Shown here: piece by piece, positions 34,679 through 43,756 of the stretch
How positions within the stretch are numbered: the first letter of the stretch is position 1
Layout of the letters: each line of letters opens with the position of its first letter
NCBI RefSeq assembly: GCF_021026375.1
Contig: NZ_JAJNDB010000007.1
Coordinates: forward strand, 402,385-466,384
Length of the DNA stretch: 64,000 nt
Source: Actinomycetospora endophytica
GTDB taxonomy: Bacteria > Actinomycetota > Actinomycetes > Mycobacteriales > Pseudonocardiaceae
Direction: 5' to 3'
The notes under the pieces: generated by a model
What the model was told of the DNA's origin: nothing
Databases searched by the model: none
The model's input: only the letters and a program-made list of their open reading frames with translations
Program-made: the position numbers and the translations under genes

Positions 34679-35682
34679 GCTCGGAGGTTCCCGACGACGG
34701 GTCGGTGCTGGTCGTCCTCTCGGCTCCCGGTCTGGACCCGCCCGCGGGTCTGGACCGGCTCGACGGCCGCCTGGCGATCCGGCACACCCACGCCCAGGGT
34801 CTCGCGGACGCCCTGCCCGGCGCCCACGCCCTCCTGATGTGGGACCACTTCTCGGCGGCGCTCGGGTCGGCCTGGGACCGGGCCGACCGGCTCGGGTGGA
34901 TCCACGTCGCGGCCGCGGGCGTCGACCACGTCATGACGCCGGAGCTGCGCGCCTCCGGGGTGGTGGTCACCAACAGCCGCGGGGTGTTCGACGGCCCGAT
35001 CGCCGAGTACGTCCTCGCCCTGCTGCTCGCGCGCGCAAAGGACCTGGCCACCACCGTCCGCGACACCGACGCGCACCGCTGGCACTACCGCGAGAACGCC
35101 CGCCTCGCCGGCACCCGGGCCGTCGTCGTCGGGACCGGGGCGCTGGGGCGCGCGACCGGGCGGCTGCTGCGTGCTGTCGGGGTGGTTGTGCGCGGGGTCG
35201 CACGGTCGTCGCGGGAGGCCGACCCGGACTTCGACGAGGTCGTCGGTGCGGCCGAGCTGGCGAAGGACCCGGACGCGGTGGTGGGCGACGCGGACCACGT
35301 CGTCGTGACCGCGCCCCTGACCCCCGCGACACGCGGGATGGTCTCCGCCGAGGTGCTGGCCGCGATGTCGCCGCGCGCGCACCTGGTCAACGTCGGGCGC
35401 GGGCCGATCGTCGACACCGCGGCGCTGGTGGACGCCCTGCAGGCGGGCCGGCTCGGGGCCGCGTCGCTCGACGTCACCGACGTCGAGCCGCTCCCGCCCG
35501 ACGACCCGCTCTTTGCGGCGCCGAACGTGCTGATCTCGCCGCACTGCTCGGGCGACGTGATCGGTTGGCGGGACACGCTCGCGGCGCTCTTCGTGGATCA
35601 GATGGAGCGGTTCCTCGACGGCCGGCCGCTGGCGAACGTGGTTGACCTCGACGGCGGGTTCGTGCCGGGGGTGGGCTCGTGA
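34675..35682 (+). CDS. D-2-hydroxyacid dehydrogenase family NAD(P) enzyme
   Basis: A 335-residue enzyme: WIHVAAAGVDHVMTPELRAS, Rossmann motif VVVGTGALGRATGRLL, active-site Arg in LVNVGRGPIVDTAAL, Glu region DVTDVEPLPPDDPL and His in ISPHCSGD. GTG overlaps the transporter stop and its own stop is overlapped by the next GTG, so the cluster is translationally coupled. Its place in the pathway is not clear. Confidence 0.92.
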   Translation: MSSEVPDDGSVLVVLSAPGLDPPAGLDRLDGRLAIRHTHAQGLADALPGAHALLMWDHFSAALGSAWDRADRLGWIHVAAAGVDHVMTPELRASGVVVTNSRGVFDGPIAEYVLALLLARAKDLATTVRDTDAHRWHYRENARLAGTRAVVVGTGALGRATGRLLRAVGVVVRGVARSSREADPDFDEVVGAAELAKDPDAVVGDADHVVVTAPLTPATRGMVSAEVLAAMSPRAHLVNVGRGPIVDTAALVDALQAGRLGAASLDVTDVEPLPPDDPLFAAPNVLISPHCSGDVIGWRDTLAALFVDQMERFLDGRPLANVVDLDGGFVPGVGS

Positions 35683-37013
35683 GCGCGGCGACCGGCGAGG
35701 TCGTCGAGCTGCTCACGACGATGATCCGCAACGGCTGCGTGAACACCGGCGACGTGGCGTCCGGGCAGGAGGTGCGCACCGCGGACACGCTGCGCGCCTT
35801 CCTCGGCGACGCGGTGGACACCGCCGTCGTCGACGCCGCGCCCGGACGGCGCTCGGTGGTCGCGCGGCTCCGGGGAAGTGACCCGACGGCGCCGTCGCTC
35901 GGGCTGGTCTGCCACACCGACGTCGTGCCCGCGACGGACGCCGACTGGACGCGGGATCCGTTCGCCGGCGAGGTCGACCAGGGGATCGTGTGGGGCCGCG
36001 GGGCGATCGACATGCTCGACACCACCGCCACGATGGCCGTGGCGATGCGCCGGGCCGGATTCGCCGCCCGTCGGGGGATCCGGCCGCGCGGGGACATCGT
36101 GTTCGTGGCGGCCGCCGACGAGGAGGGCCACGCCGACCACGGCACCCGCTACCTGCTCGACCACCACCGCGACGAGGTGATGGCCGACCGGATCGTCACC
36201 GAGGGCGGTGGGTGGCCGCTGACGACGGGTCCGGTGCCGGCGCTCTCGTGGGCGGTCGCGGAGAAGGGCTCCGCGTGGTTGCGCCTCGACGTGCACGGCC
36301 GTGCCGGGCACGCGGCCATGCCCCACGGGGCGGACAACGCGCTGGTCACCGCCGCGGAGGTGGTGCGCCGGCTGGCGGAGCACCGGGTGGCGCCGTCGAT
36401 CCCGGCGGAGTGGGAGGCCTGGGTCGCCGCGATGGGCCTCGACGCCGACCTCGCCGCGGGCCTGCTGGATCCGGCGACGGTGCTGGCCACCGCCGAGGCG
36501 ACCGGCGACCCGGCGCTCGCCGCCCACGCCCACGCGTGCACCCACCTGACGATCACCCCGACCGGCGCCCGGGGCGGCGTCGTCATCAACGCGATCCCGG
36601 ACCTCGTCGAGATCGACGTGGACGCGCGCATCCTGCCCGGGCAGACGTGCGCGCAGGTCGAGGCAGAGATCGCCCGGGCCCTGGGACCGTTGACCGATCG
36701 GGTCGACGTGGTGTGGCGCCACCGGCTGGAGACCACGACCTCGCCGGTGGCGAGCCCGCTGCGCGACACGATCGCCGGGATCGCGGACGCGCTCGTCCCG
36801 GGCACCCGGCTCGTCCCCGGGATGATCACCGCCTCTACCGACGCGGACTACTTCCGCCGGGCCGGCGCCGAGGTGTACGGCTTCTCGATGCACTCGGGCC
36901 ATGCCACGCCCGAGCAGTTCCGGCGGATGTTCCACGGCCCCGACGAGCGGGTCGACCTGCGCAGTCTCGAGCTGTCCACGGCGATGTGGACCGAGCTGAT
37001 CTCCCAGTCCTGA
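35679..37013 (+). CDS. M20-family peptidase/deacylase
   Basis: A 444-residue zinc hydrolase: SLGLVCHTDVVPATDADWTR DPF (split), GRGAIDMLDTTATMAVA, VAAADEEGHADHGTRYLL with catalytic Glu, HGRAGHAAMPHGADNAL and HSGHATPEQF. In an ectoine-like pathway it could remove the acetyl group from N-acetyl-diaminobutyrate, a job usually done by a DoeB protein of another family; this is inference. Confidence 0.9.
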   Translation: MSAATGEVVELLTTMIRNGCVNTGDVASGQEVRTADTLRAFLGDAVDTAVVDAAPGRRSVVARLRGSDPTAPSLGLVCHTDVVPATDADWTRDPFAGEVDQGIVWGRGAIDMLDTTATMAVAMRRAGFAARRGIRPRGDIVFVAAADEEGHADHGTRYLLDHHRDEVMADRIVTEGGGWPLTTGPVPALSWAVAEKGSAWLRLDVHGRAGHAAMPHGADNALVTAAEVVRRLAEHRVAPSIPAEWEAWVAAMGLDADLAAGLLDPATVLATAEATGDPALAAHAHACTHLTITPTGARGGVVINAIPDLVEIDVDARILPGQTCAQVEAEIARALGPLTDRVDVVWRHRLETTTSPVASPLRDTIAGIADALVPGTRLVPGMITASTDADYFRRAGAEVYGFSMHSGHATPEQFRRMFHGPDERVDLRSLELSTAMWTELISQS

Positions 37014-37034
37014 TCCAGCCGGAGGTGTGCGTCG

Positions 37035-38219
37035 ATGACCCCGACCGTGCCGTTCGACCGTGGCGAGCTCGCGGGCCGCCTGGCCCGGGTGCGCGAGGCC
37101 GCCGCCCGCGACGAGCTGGACCTGCTCGTCGTCACCGACCCGAAGAACATCTTCTACCTGACCGGCTACGACGCGTACTCGTTCTACGTCCCGCAGGCGC
37201 TGTTGGTGCCGGTGGACCCGACCGCCCAGATCGTGCTGGTGCTGCGCGCGATGGACGTCCAGGGCGCCCGGGTCACGACGTGGCTCTCCGACGACGAGCT
37301 CGTCGGCTATCCCGAGTCCTGCATCAACGACGGACCGCGCGGCGAGCACCCGTTCTCGGTGGTCGCGACGACGATCGCCGAGCGCGGGATCCCGCGCGCC
37401 CGGATCGGGGTCGAGCTCGACGGCACGCTGACCCCGCGCGAGCTGGAGATCCTGCGCGCGGCGTTCCCGGGCTCGTCAGTCGCGTCCTCCGACGGCCTCG
37501 TCGAGTGGGTGCGGGCGGTGAAGACCCCGGCGGAGATCGCGGTGATCACCGAGGCCGCCGCCATCAGCGACGCCGCGATGGAGGTCGCGCGGGAGGCGAT
37601 CACACCCGGCGCGCGGGAGGCCGACGTCGCCGCCGAGGTCTACGCGGCGCTCGTGCGCGGCACCGGCGACCTGATCGGCTCCACACCGGCCCAGCCCTAC
37701 ATGGCCATGGGCGACAACACGAACAACCCGCACCTGCGCTGGCGCGAGGGCACGTACGGCCCGGGCCCGGTGTACGTCGAGCTCGGCGGGCACCGGCACA
37801 ACTACGCCGCCGGGCTCTCCCGCAGCTTCCACCTCGGCGAGCCGTCGCCGGGCTACCGCCGGGTCGAGGGCGTCGTCACCGACGGGATGGCCGCAGCCCT
37901 CGAGGCGATGCGGGTCGGGGCGCGCGCGGAGGACGTCGAGGCGGCGTGGCGGAAGGTCGTCGCGCCGTTCGGGATCACCAAGGCCGCGCGGATCGGCTAC
38001 TCGATCGGCATCTCGTTCCCGAAGACGATCTGGATGGAGGGCACGATCAGCCTGGCCCCGGGGGACCGGACGGTTCTCGTCGACGGGCACGTCCTGCACC
38101 TCATGGTCGCGGTCTGGCTCGACGACCTCGGGTACGCGCTGTCCGAGACGGTGCACGTCACCGACGATGGCCCGCGTCCGCTCACGACGCTGCCGCGCGA
38201 GCTGGTGGTGACGGCGTGA
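37035..38219 (+). CDS. M24-family hydrolase of the ectoine hydrolase (DoeA/EutD) type
   Basis: A 394-residue pita-bread-fold protein: NIFYLTGYDAYSFYVPQALL, MGDNTNNPHLRWREGTYGPG, GHRHNYAAGLSRSFHLGEPS, SIGISFPKTIWMEGTISLAP GD (split) and HVLHLMVAVWLDDLGYALSE T (split). These follow the DoeA pattern closely. The two metal-binding Asp residues and the His of true aminopeptidases are replaced (VELGG, YAAGLSR, SIGIS), as in metal-free members. Ectoine ring opening is the best guess. GGAGGTG ribosome site upstream. Confidence 0.8.
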   Translation: MTPTVPFDRGELAGRLARVREAAARDELDLLVVTDPKNIFYLTGYDAYSFYVPQALLVPVDPTAQIVLVLRAMDVQGARVTTWLSDDELVGYPESCINDGPRGEHPFSVVATTIAERGIPRARIGVELDGTLTPRELEILRAAFPGSSVASSDGLVEWVRAVKTPAEIAVITEAAAISDAAMEVAREAITPGAREADVAAEVYAALVRGTGDLIGSTPAQPYMAMGDNTNNPHLRWREGTYGPGPVYVELGGHRHNYAAGLSRSFHLGEPSPGYRRVEGVVTDGMAAALEAMRVGARAEDVEAAWRKVVAPFGITKAARIGYSIGISFPKTIWMEGTISLAPGDRTVLVDGHVLHLMVAVWLDDLGYALSETVHVTDDGPRPLTTLPRELVVTA

Positions 38220-39142
38220 CGGCACAGCTCCTGCCCACCGTCGCCGACGTCGAGGCCGCCGTCGCCCGGGTGTCGACGGTCGCCGACCCGGTGACGCTGC
38301 GGCCCAGCCACGTCCTCTCCGACCAGCTCGGCGTGACGGTGGATCTCGTCTGCGAGTACCGCCAGCCGAGCGGCAGCTTCAAGATCCGTGGGGCGGCGAA
38401 CGCGGTGCTCGCTGCGGCCGAGCGCGGCGCGACCGGGGTCACGACGGCGTCCACCGGCAACCACGCGCGGGCGGTCGCGACGGTGGCCGCACGGGCAGGC
38501 CTGCGGGTGCGGGCGTACGTGGCGTCGTCGGTCTCGGCGGCTCGGGTCCGGGCGCTCACGGAGGCCGGGGCGGAGGTCGATGCCTCGGCCGCCGACCAGA
38601 CCGCGGCGATCGCTGCCGCGTCGGCCGTCCGGGACGGCGAGGTGTTCGTGCCGCCGTTCGACCACGCCGAGGTGGTGGCCGGCCAGGGCACGCTCGGGCT
38701 GGAAGTGGGGGAGCGGTACGACGCGGTCTTCGTCCCGGTCTCGGGCGGCGGGCTCGCGGCCGGCGTCGGGCTGGCCCTGCGGGCCCTGGCGCCGCGGACC
38801 CGGGTGGTCGGGGTGTCCGCCGAGCGGGCGCCCGCGATGGCCCGGTCCCTGGCCGCCGGCCATCCGGTGTCGGTGCCGGAGATCGACACCGTCGCGACCT
38901 CGCTCATGGGCGACCTCGGCCCGGACAACGCGGTGACGTTCGCGGTGTGCCGGGAGGTCCTCGAGAGCGTCGAGGTGGTCGACGAGGACGCCATCGTCGC
39001 CGCGACCGACCGGCTGCACGCGCTCGGCCACGCCGTCGAGCCCGCCGCCGCGGCCGGGCTCGCGCTGCTCGTCGGCCGGGCCGGGGAGTTCGCCGGGATG
39101 CGCGTGGCGCTGCTGCTCACCGGACGGGCGGACCCGTCGTGA
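38216..39142 (+). CDS. threonine-dehydratase-like PLP enzyme (EutB-like)
   Basis: A 308-residue fold-type II enzyme with the PLP Lys in YRQPSGSFKIRGAANAV, the phosphate loop in PVSGGGLAAGVGLA and TASTGNHARAVATVAARAG. In hydroxyectoine loci the homologous EutB removes water from hydroxylated diaminobutyrate. GTG overlaps the M24 stop. No regulatory ACT domain, so it is a catabolic type. Activity on threonine or serine is possible. Confidence 0.85.
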   Translation: MTAQLLPTVADVEAAVARVSTVADPVTLRPSHVLSDQLGVTVDLVCEYRQPSGSFKIRGAANAVLAAAERGATGVTTASTGNHARAVATVAARAGLRVRAYVASSVSAARVRALTEAGAEVDASAADQTAAIAAASAVRDGEVFVPPFDHAEVVAGQGTLGLEVGERYDAVFVPVSGGGLAAGVGLALRALAPRTRVVGVSAERAPAMARSLAAGHPVSVPEIDTVATSLMGDLGPDNAVTFAVCREVLESVEVVDEDAIVAATDRLHALGHAVEPAAAAGLALLVGRAGEFAGMRVALLLTGRADPS

Positions 39143-39228
39143 GGTCGCCACCCGAACCGGCCACCGCCCCCGTCGTCGGGACGTCGAAGAAGTCGAAGTG
39201 GACGTCGCAGCAGAAGGAGCCCTCGTGA
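39139..39228 (+). CDS. 29-residue coupled micro-ORF
   Basis: MRSPPEPATAPVVGTSKKSK followed by WTSQQKEPS. Its GTG start overlaps the dehydratase stop (GTGA) and its stop overlaps the GTG of the next aminotransferase (GTGA), so ribosomes would read through three genes without leaving. No known family. It could be a real small protein or just a bridge keeping translation coupled. Confidence 0.5.
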   Translation: MRSPPEPATAPVVGTSKKSKWTSQQKEPS

Positions 39229-40400
39229 TCACCCTCCCGTTCGCCGCCCGCACCGACGGACTCGTCGGGTCGGTGATCGACTCGTCGACCTCGCTGCTCG
39301 CGGCGCAGACCCACGACATCGTCCGGTTCGCGATGGGCAGTCCGGCCCCGGACTCGATCCCGTCGCAGGTCCTCGCCGCGCTCGCCGCCGAGGAGCTGAC
39401 CCGCCCGTCGTCGTACGACTACGCCGCCACCGAGGGCGACCCGATGCTGCGCAGCGCCCTGCTCGAGTCGCTGCGGGGCACCTCCGACGAGACCACCGAC
39501 GACCGCCTGACGATCACCGCCGGTGGCATGCAGGGGCTCGACCTCGCCTGCAAGCTCTTCGTCGACCCGGGCGACCTCGTCGTCGTCGAGTCGCCGACCT
39601 ACACCGGCGGGTCGGCGGTCGCGCTGTCCTACGGGGCCGAGCTGCTCGAGGTGGCGACCGACGCCGACGGCCTCGACGTCGACGCGCTCGAGGAGGCGGT
39701 GGCCGCGGCCGGGCGGGCGCCGACGGTCATCTACACGATCCCGACCTTCCAGAACCCGGCCGGGACGACGCTGTCGCCACCGCGTCGGGAACGGCTGGTC
39801 GAGCTCGCGCGGCGCTGGGGCTCGATGGTGATCGACGACGACCCGTACGCCCTGCTGCGCTTCGCCGGGACCGAGGTGCCGTCACTGCGGGCGGTGGCCG
39901 GCGGCGACCCGCTGGTGTTCTCGGTGCGCACGTTCTCCAAGACGGTCGCGCCCGGACTGCGGTGCGGCTGGGTCGACGCGGACCCGTCGTTGTCACCGCT
40001 GCTGATCAACGCGAAGCAGGCGATGGACACCTGCGCGAACATGCCCGCGCAGCGGCTCGTCGCGCGGTTCCTCGCCGGCGGGTACCTGACGGAGCACCTC
40101 GCGACGCAGCGCGCGGTGTACCGGGAGCGCAAGGCCGGGATGCAGGCGGCGCTGTCGCGTCACCTCGGGGACCGGGCGCGCTGGACCGACCCCGACGGCG
40201 GGTTCTTCCTCTGGGTGACCCTGCCCGGCGTCGACACCCAGGAGCTCTTCCCGGCGGCGCTCGCCGAAGGCGTGGCCTACATCCCGGGCCAGGCGTTCTC
40301 CCCGGCCGGGCACTTCACCGACGCGCTGCGGCTGTGCTTCGCGACGACGGATCCGGAGCGGGCCGATGTCGGAGTAGGCCGCCTGGCTGCCGCCATGTGA
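39225..40400 (+). CDS. PLP aminotransferase, class I (LysN/2-aminoadipate type)
   Basis: A 391-residue fold-type I enzyme: VRFAMGSPAPDSIPSQVLAA, YDYAATEGDPMLRSALLESL, YTIPTFQNPAGTTLSP, VIDDDPYALLRF and the PLP Lys in VRTFSKTVAPGLRCGWV. It resembles the aminotransferase half of MocR regulators but has no DNA-binding domain. GTG 39225 has AGAAGGAG five bases upstream; GTG 39198 is an in-frame alternative. Last gene of the catabolic operon; its stop lies in a stem-loop repeat. Confidence 0.9.
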   Translation: MITLPFAARTDGLVGSVIDSSTSLLAAQTHDIVRFAMGSPAPDSIPSQVLAALAAEELTRPSSYDYAATEGDPMLRSALLESLRGTSDETTDDRLTITAGGMQGLDLACKLFVDPGDLVVVESPTYTGGSAVALSYGAELLEVATDADGLDVDALEEAVAAAGRAPTVIYTIPTFQNPAGTTLSPPRRERLVELARRWGSMVIDDDPYALLRFAGTEVPSLRAVAGGDPLVFSVRTFSKTVAPGLRCGWVDADPSLSPLLINAKQAMDTCANMPAQRLVARFLAGGYLTEHLATQRAVYRERKAGMQAALSRHLGDRARWTDPDGGFFLWVTLPGVDTQELFPAALAEGVAYIPGQAFSPAGHFTDALRLCFATTDPERADVGVGRLAAAM

Positions 40401-40436
40401 GTGGATTTGGTCGCTGGAACGACCAAATCCACTCAC
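40397..40436. repeat. stem-loop repeat, copy A
   Basis: GTGAGTGGATTTGGTCG and CGACCAAATCCACTCAC pair perfectly (17 bp) around a 6-base loop. The stem includes the stop codon of the aminotransferase. Between convergent genes it would stop transcription from both sides. Same family as copies at 48.78 and 59.15 kb. Confidence 0.85.
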
Positions 40437-40443
40437 AAGCACG

Positions 40444-40701
40444 CTAGTGCTCCTCGGCCCGCTCCACCGTCGTCTGCAGCGCGGCGAGCAGCTCGCGAGC
40501 CGAGTCCAGCGAGAGCTCGACGGCGATGCGCGAGGACGGCCCGCGGTCGGGGTTCAGGAAGTCGATGTTGACGGTGTGCGCGTCCGGGGCGTGCACCGGG
40601 TGGTCGTAGTAGACGGATGCCTCGGACATCGACTGCCAGCCGTCACGGGTCTTCCCGGACGACCGGTCGAGCGCGACCTTCTCGGTGGAGTAGGTGCACA
40701 T
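40444..40701 (-). CDS. small conserved protein, probably DUF6295 family
   Basis: An 85-residue protein: MCTYSTEKVALDRSSGKTRD, ASVYYDHPVHAPDAHTVNID, FLNPDRGPSSRIAVELSLDS. I associate this pattern with DUF6295, but the match is from memory. Its ATG overlaps the last base of the dienelactone hydrolase stop, so the two are coupled. Function unknown. Confidence 0.7.
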   Translation of the reverse strand: MCTYSTEKVALDRSSGKTRDGWQSMSEASVYYDHPVHAPDAHTVNIDFLNPDRGPSSRIAVELSLDSARELLAALQTTVERAEEH

Positions 40702-41450
40702 CAGGACGCCCCGAGGTGCTCGGCCAGGAAGTTCTCGACGTGGCCCCAGGCGTCGACGGCGGCCTCGGGCCGGTAGGACGGCCGGTCGACGGCGAAGAAC
40801 GCGTGGCCTGCCCCGTCGTAGCGGTGGAACTCGTAGGTCTTGCCGCTCTCCTGCAGCAGCTTCTCCAGCTCGTCGACGTGGTCCGGCGCCGGGTGCGCGT
40901 CGTCGTTGCCGAACAGGCCGAGCAGGGGGGCGCCGAGGTCCTTGATGCGCTCCGGGAACGGGCTGACCTTCAGCGGGAAGCCCTCCGGCGGGGTCTCGAT
41001 GACGAGCGCGCCGTAGCAGTCGACCGCGGCCTGCACGTCGACCTCGATGCCGGTCAGCACCGCCTGGCGCCCGCCCGAGCAGTAGCCGATGACGCCGACC
41101 TTCCCGGTCGCGTTCGGCAGCGCCCGCAGCCAGGCGGCCGCGCCCTTCGCGTCGCCGACGAAGCGCTCGTCCGGGACCCCGCCGTTCGCGCGGGCGGTGG
41201 CCGCGGCGTCGTCGGGGTCGGCGTCGGGGGCCTCGCGGGTGTAGAGGTTCGGGCAGATCGCGGAGTAGCCCATCGTCGCGAAGCGGCGGGTGATCTCCTT
41301 GGTCTCCGCGTCGTAGCCCGGCATGTGGTGGATGACGATCATGCCGCTGTGCGGGGCGGCGTCCATCGGTCGTGCGCTGTAGGCCTCGATGAGGTCGTCG
41401 CCGTGTCCTCGGATGCCCACGGTCTCGGCCAGGACGGCGTCGTACTTCAT
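40701..41450 (-). CDS. dienelactone hydrolase family protein
   Basis: A 249-residue alpha/beta hydrolase with the family's Cys nucleophile in GVIGYCSGGRQAVL, Asp in LFGNDDAHPAP and His in DGAGHAFFAVDRPSYRPEAA. IVIHHMPGYDAETKEITRRF lies near the N-terminus. GAGGAGGGAG precedes the ATG at 41450. Substrate unknown. Confidence 0.93.
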   Translation of the reverse strand: MKYDAVLAETVGIRGHGDDLIEAYSARPMDAAPHSGMIVIHHMPGYDAETKEITRRFATMGYSAICPNLYTREAPDADPDDAAATARANGGVPDERFVGDAKGAAAWLRALPNATGKVGVIGYCSGGRQAVLTGIEVDVQAAVDCYGALVIETPPEGFPLKVSPFPERIKDLGAPLLGLFGNDDAHPAPDHVDELEKLLQESGKTYEFHRYDGAGHAFFAVDRPSYRPEAAVDAWGHVENFLAEHLGAS

Positions 41451-41561
41451 GGCGAGTACTCCCTCCTCGTCGGTGCCGGCGGCACCGCTCGATTCCCGAT
41501 CAGAGCACTTCACGACGACGCCGGCCGGGTCGGGGCGGCGTAGGTCCGGTTTGCGTCGGCT

Positions 41562-42170
41562 TCAGCGCCGGCGCCAGCGGGCCGGCCCGTCGTCGTAGAG
41601 GTCGGCGCCGTGGACGTCGTTGACGACGAGCGCGGGAAAGTCCTCGATGGTGAGCTTCCGGACCGCCTCGGCGCCGAGGTCCTCGTAGGCGATGATCTCG
41701 GCGCTGGTGATGCACTGACTCAGGAGCGCGGCGGTGCCCTCGATGGCGCCGAAGTAGATGCAGCCGTGGGCGCGCATCGAGTCCTTGACGGCCTGGTTGC
41801 GGCGGCCCTTGCCGATCATGGAGCGCAGCCCCCGCTCGACGAGCATCGGCGAGTAGGCGTCGCAGCGGCTGGCGGTGGTGGGCCCGGCCGAGCCGATGAC
41901 GTGGCCGGGGCGGGCCGGGGTGGGGCCGACGAAGTAGATGGTGGCGCCGTCGACGTCGAACGGGAGGGGCTCGCCGGCGGCGATCGCCTCGGCGAAGCGG
42001 GCGTGGGCGGCGTCGCGGGCGGTGTAGACGGTGCCGGAGAGCAGGACGGAGTCGCCGGCGCGGAGCTCACGCAGCGTGGTCTCCTCGAGCGGGAGCCGGA
42101 TCGAGGATGTGGAGTTGCTGTCGTTGGGCGTCAGCGGTGCCCCATCGCTGACGTCTCCAGGGCCGGTCAC
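41562..42170 (-). CDS. fumarate hydratase class I, beta subunit
   Basis: A 202-residue product covering the C-terminal part of class I fumarase: LPLEETTLRELRAGDSVLLS GTVYTARDAAHARF (split), GPTTASRCDAYSPMLVERGL, GKGRRNQAVKDSMR and CITSAEIIAYEDLGAEAVRK. With the alpha subunit it hydrates fumarate using a 4Fe-4S cluster. GTG overlaps the alpha stop. Confidence 0.93.
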   Translation of the reverse strand: MTGPGDVSDGAPLTPNDSNSTSSIRLPLEETTLRELRAGDSVLLSGTVYTARDAAHARFAEAIAAGEPLPFDVDGATIYFVGPTPARPGHVIGSAGPTTASRCDAYSPMLVERGLRSMIGKGRRNQAVKDSMRAHGCIYFGAIEGTAALLSQCITSAEIIAYEDLGAEAVRKLTIEDFPALVVNDVHGADLYDDGPARWRRR

Positions 42171-43021
42171 AGGGTCACGCTCCGCACCCGGTGCGAGTGG
42201 CAGTCCAGGTTGATCGCGACCGGGAACGCGGCGATGTGGGTCGGGTAGGACTCGACGTGCACGGCCACCGTCGTCACCGTCCCGCCGAACCCGGCCGGCC
42301 CGATCCCGGTCGCGTTGATCGCGTCGACCAGTTCCGCCTCCAGCTCCGCGAGCTTCGGATCCGGCGACGGCGAGCCGGTGGGGTCGCGGGTCAGGGCGCG
42401 CTTGGCCAGCACCGCCGCGCGGTCGAACGTGCCGCCCATCCCGATCCCGACGGTCACCGGAGGGCTCGCGGACGGCCCGGCCTTCTCGATGGTCTCGACG
42501 ACGAACTGCTTCATCCCCTCGACGCCCGCCGCCGGGGTGAGCATCCGCAGCGCTGACATGTTGTCGCAGCCGGCGCCCTTGACCAGCAGCGTCAGCTCGA
42601 TCGCCGACCCGGGCACGATGTCGTAGTGGACCATCGCCGGGGTGTTGTCCCCGGTGTTCACGCGGTCGACGGGGGAGCGCACGAGCGAGGCGCGCAGGTA
42701 GCCCTCGCGGTACCCGTCGGCCACGCCGCGGTCGATCGCCTCGGCCAGCGAGCCGCCGGTGAGGTGCACGTCCTGGCCGAGCGTCAGGAACACCACCGCG
42801 TACCCGGTGTCCTGGCAGAACGCGATCCGCTCGGCCGCAGAGACCCGCGCGTTCTCGAGCAGCCGGTCGAACACCTCGCGCCCGATCGGCGACTCCTCGG
42901 CCGCCCGGCCCCGCTCCAGCGCCGCCACGTGATCGGCGCGCAGCTCGTGGTTGGCCTCGACGCAGAGCTTCCGGACGGTGTCCTCGATCTCGGCGACGTC
43001 GACGGTCCGCAGCTCCGGCAC
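42167..43021 (-). CDS. fumarate hydratase class I, alpha subunit
   Basis: A 284-residue product with cluster-ligand region RIAFCQDTGYAVVFLTLGQD, NTGDNTPAMVHYDIVPG, KGAGCDNMSALRMLTPAAG and GIGMGGTFDRAAVLAK. Two-subunit class I fumarases are oxygen-sensitive. The GTG at 43021 follows an in-frame TGA by one codon, which fixes the N-terminus. Confidence 0.93.
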   Translation of the reverse strand: MPELRTVDVAEIEDTVRKLCVEANHELRADHVAALERGRAAEESPIGREVFDRLLENARVSAAERIAFCQDTGYAVVFLTLGQDVHLTGGSLAEAIDRGVADGYREGYLRASLVRSPVDRVNTGDNTPAMVHYDIVPGSAIELTLLVKGAGCDNMSALRMLTPAAGVEGMKQFVVETIEKAGPSASPPVTVGIGMGGTFDRAAVLAKRALTRDPTGSPSPDPKLAELEAELVDAINATGIGPAGFGGTVTTVAVHVESYPTHIAAFPVAINLDCHSHRVRSVTL

Positions 43022-43075
43022 CCCTCAGGCGTACCGCACGGGCCGTCGTCGTGCACCCCGGGTGCCGGGCCGATG

Positions 43076-43684
43076 TCAGCGATGGGCCACCGCTGACACG
43101 GCGAAGCCCGCCAGCGCGTCGGCGAACGCGTCCAACGACGCCCGGGCGGCCGCGCCGTCCCGGTCCACCAGCCACGCGATCACCACCCCGTCCGTGACGA
43201 CGACGAGCATCCGCGCCAGCTCCTCGACCGGCAGCCGCCAGGACACCCCGCACGCCGACGCCAGCGACTCCAGCGTCACGCGCGCGGTCCGGTGGTAGGC
43301 CTCGTACTGCCGCCGGGCCACCCCCGCCAGCGCCGGCTCGTGCAGCGCGTACTGGGTGAGGCCGGTCAGCACGACCTCGCGGTTCGGGTCGGCCTCGACC
43401 GTCGCCCAGTACTCGCGCAGCGTCGCCCGCAGCGACTCGGCCACCGACCCCCGCACCAGCACCCCACCGGCCTGCGCGTCGATCAGCGCCGCGACCGTCG
43501 CCTCGGTCAGCTCGACGAGCAGCTCCTCCTTCGAGGCGAAGCAGTAGTGGAACGTCGCGACCGGGGCGCCGGCCTCCGCGCAGATCCGCCGGGTCGTCGC
43601 GGCCGCGAACCCCTCCGCGCCGATCACCCGGAACGCCGCCTCCACGAGCTGGCGGCGCCGCTCGATCGCCGACACCCGAGCCAC
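43076..43684 (-). CDS. TetR-family regulator
   Basis: A 202-residue regulator with helix-turn-helix RRQLVEAAFRVIGAEGFAAA TTRRICAEAGAPVATFHYCF (split) and a ligand-binding domain. The GTG at 43684 matches the usual start. It faces the APC transporter operon across 72 bases that contain a palindrome, so it probably controls that operon and itself. Confidence 0.9.
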   Translation of the reverse strand: MARVSAIERRRQLVEAAFRVIGAEGFAAATTRRICAEAGAPVATFHYCFASKEELLVELTEATVAALIDAQAGGVLVRGSVAESLRATLREYWATVEADPNREVVLTGLTQYALHEPALAGVARRQYEAYHRTARVTLESLASACGVSWRLPVEELARMLVVVTDGVVIAWLVDRDGAAARASLDAFADALAGFAVSAVAHR

Positions 43685-43703
43685 CGCGCACCCCCGAACT
43701 TGG

Positions 43704-43724
43704 TCAACCGTCTCAGACGCTTGA
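43704..43724. promoter_or_regulatory. TetR operator candidate
   Basis: TCAACCGTCT-C-AGACGCTTGA is an inverted repeat with nine of ten arm positions complementary, in the 72-base gap between the TetR gene and the divergent transporter. Confidence 0.6.
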
Positions 43725-43756
43725 CACAGTATGGCCCACACCACACGCTGACGCTC

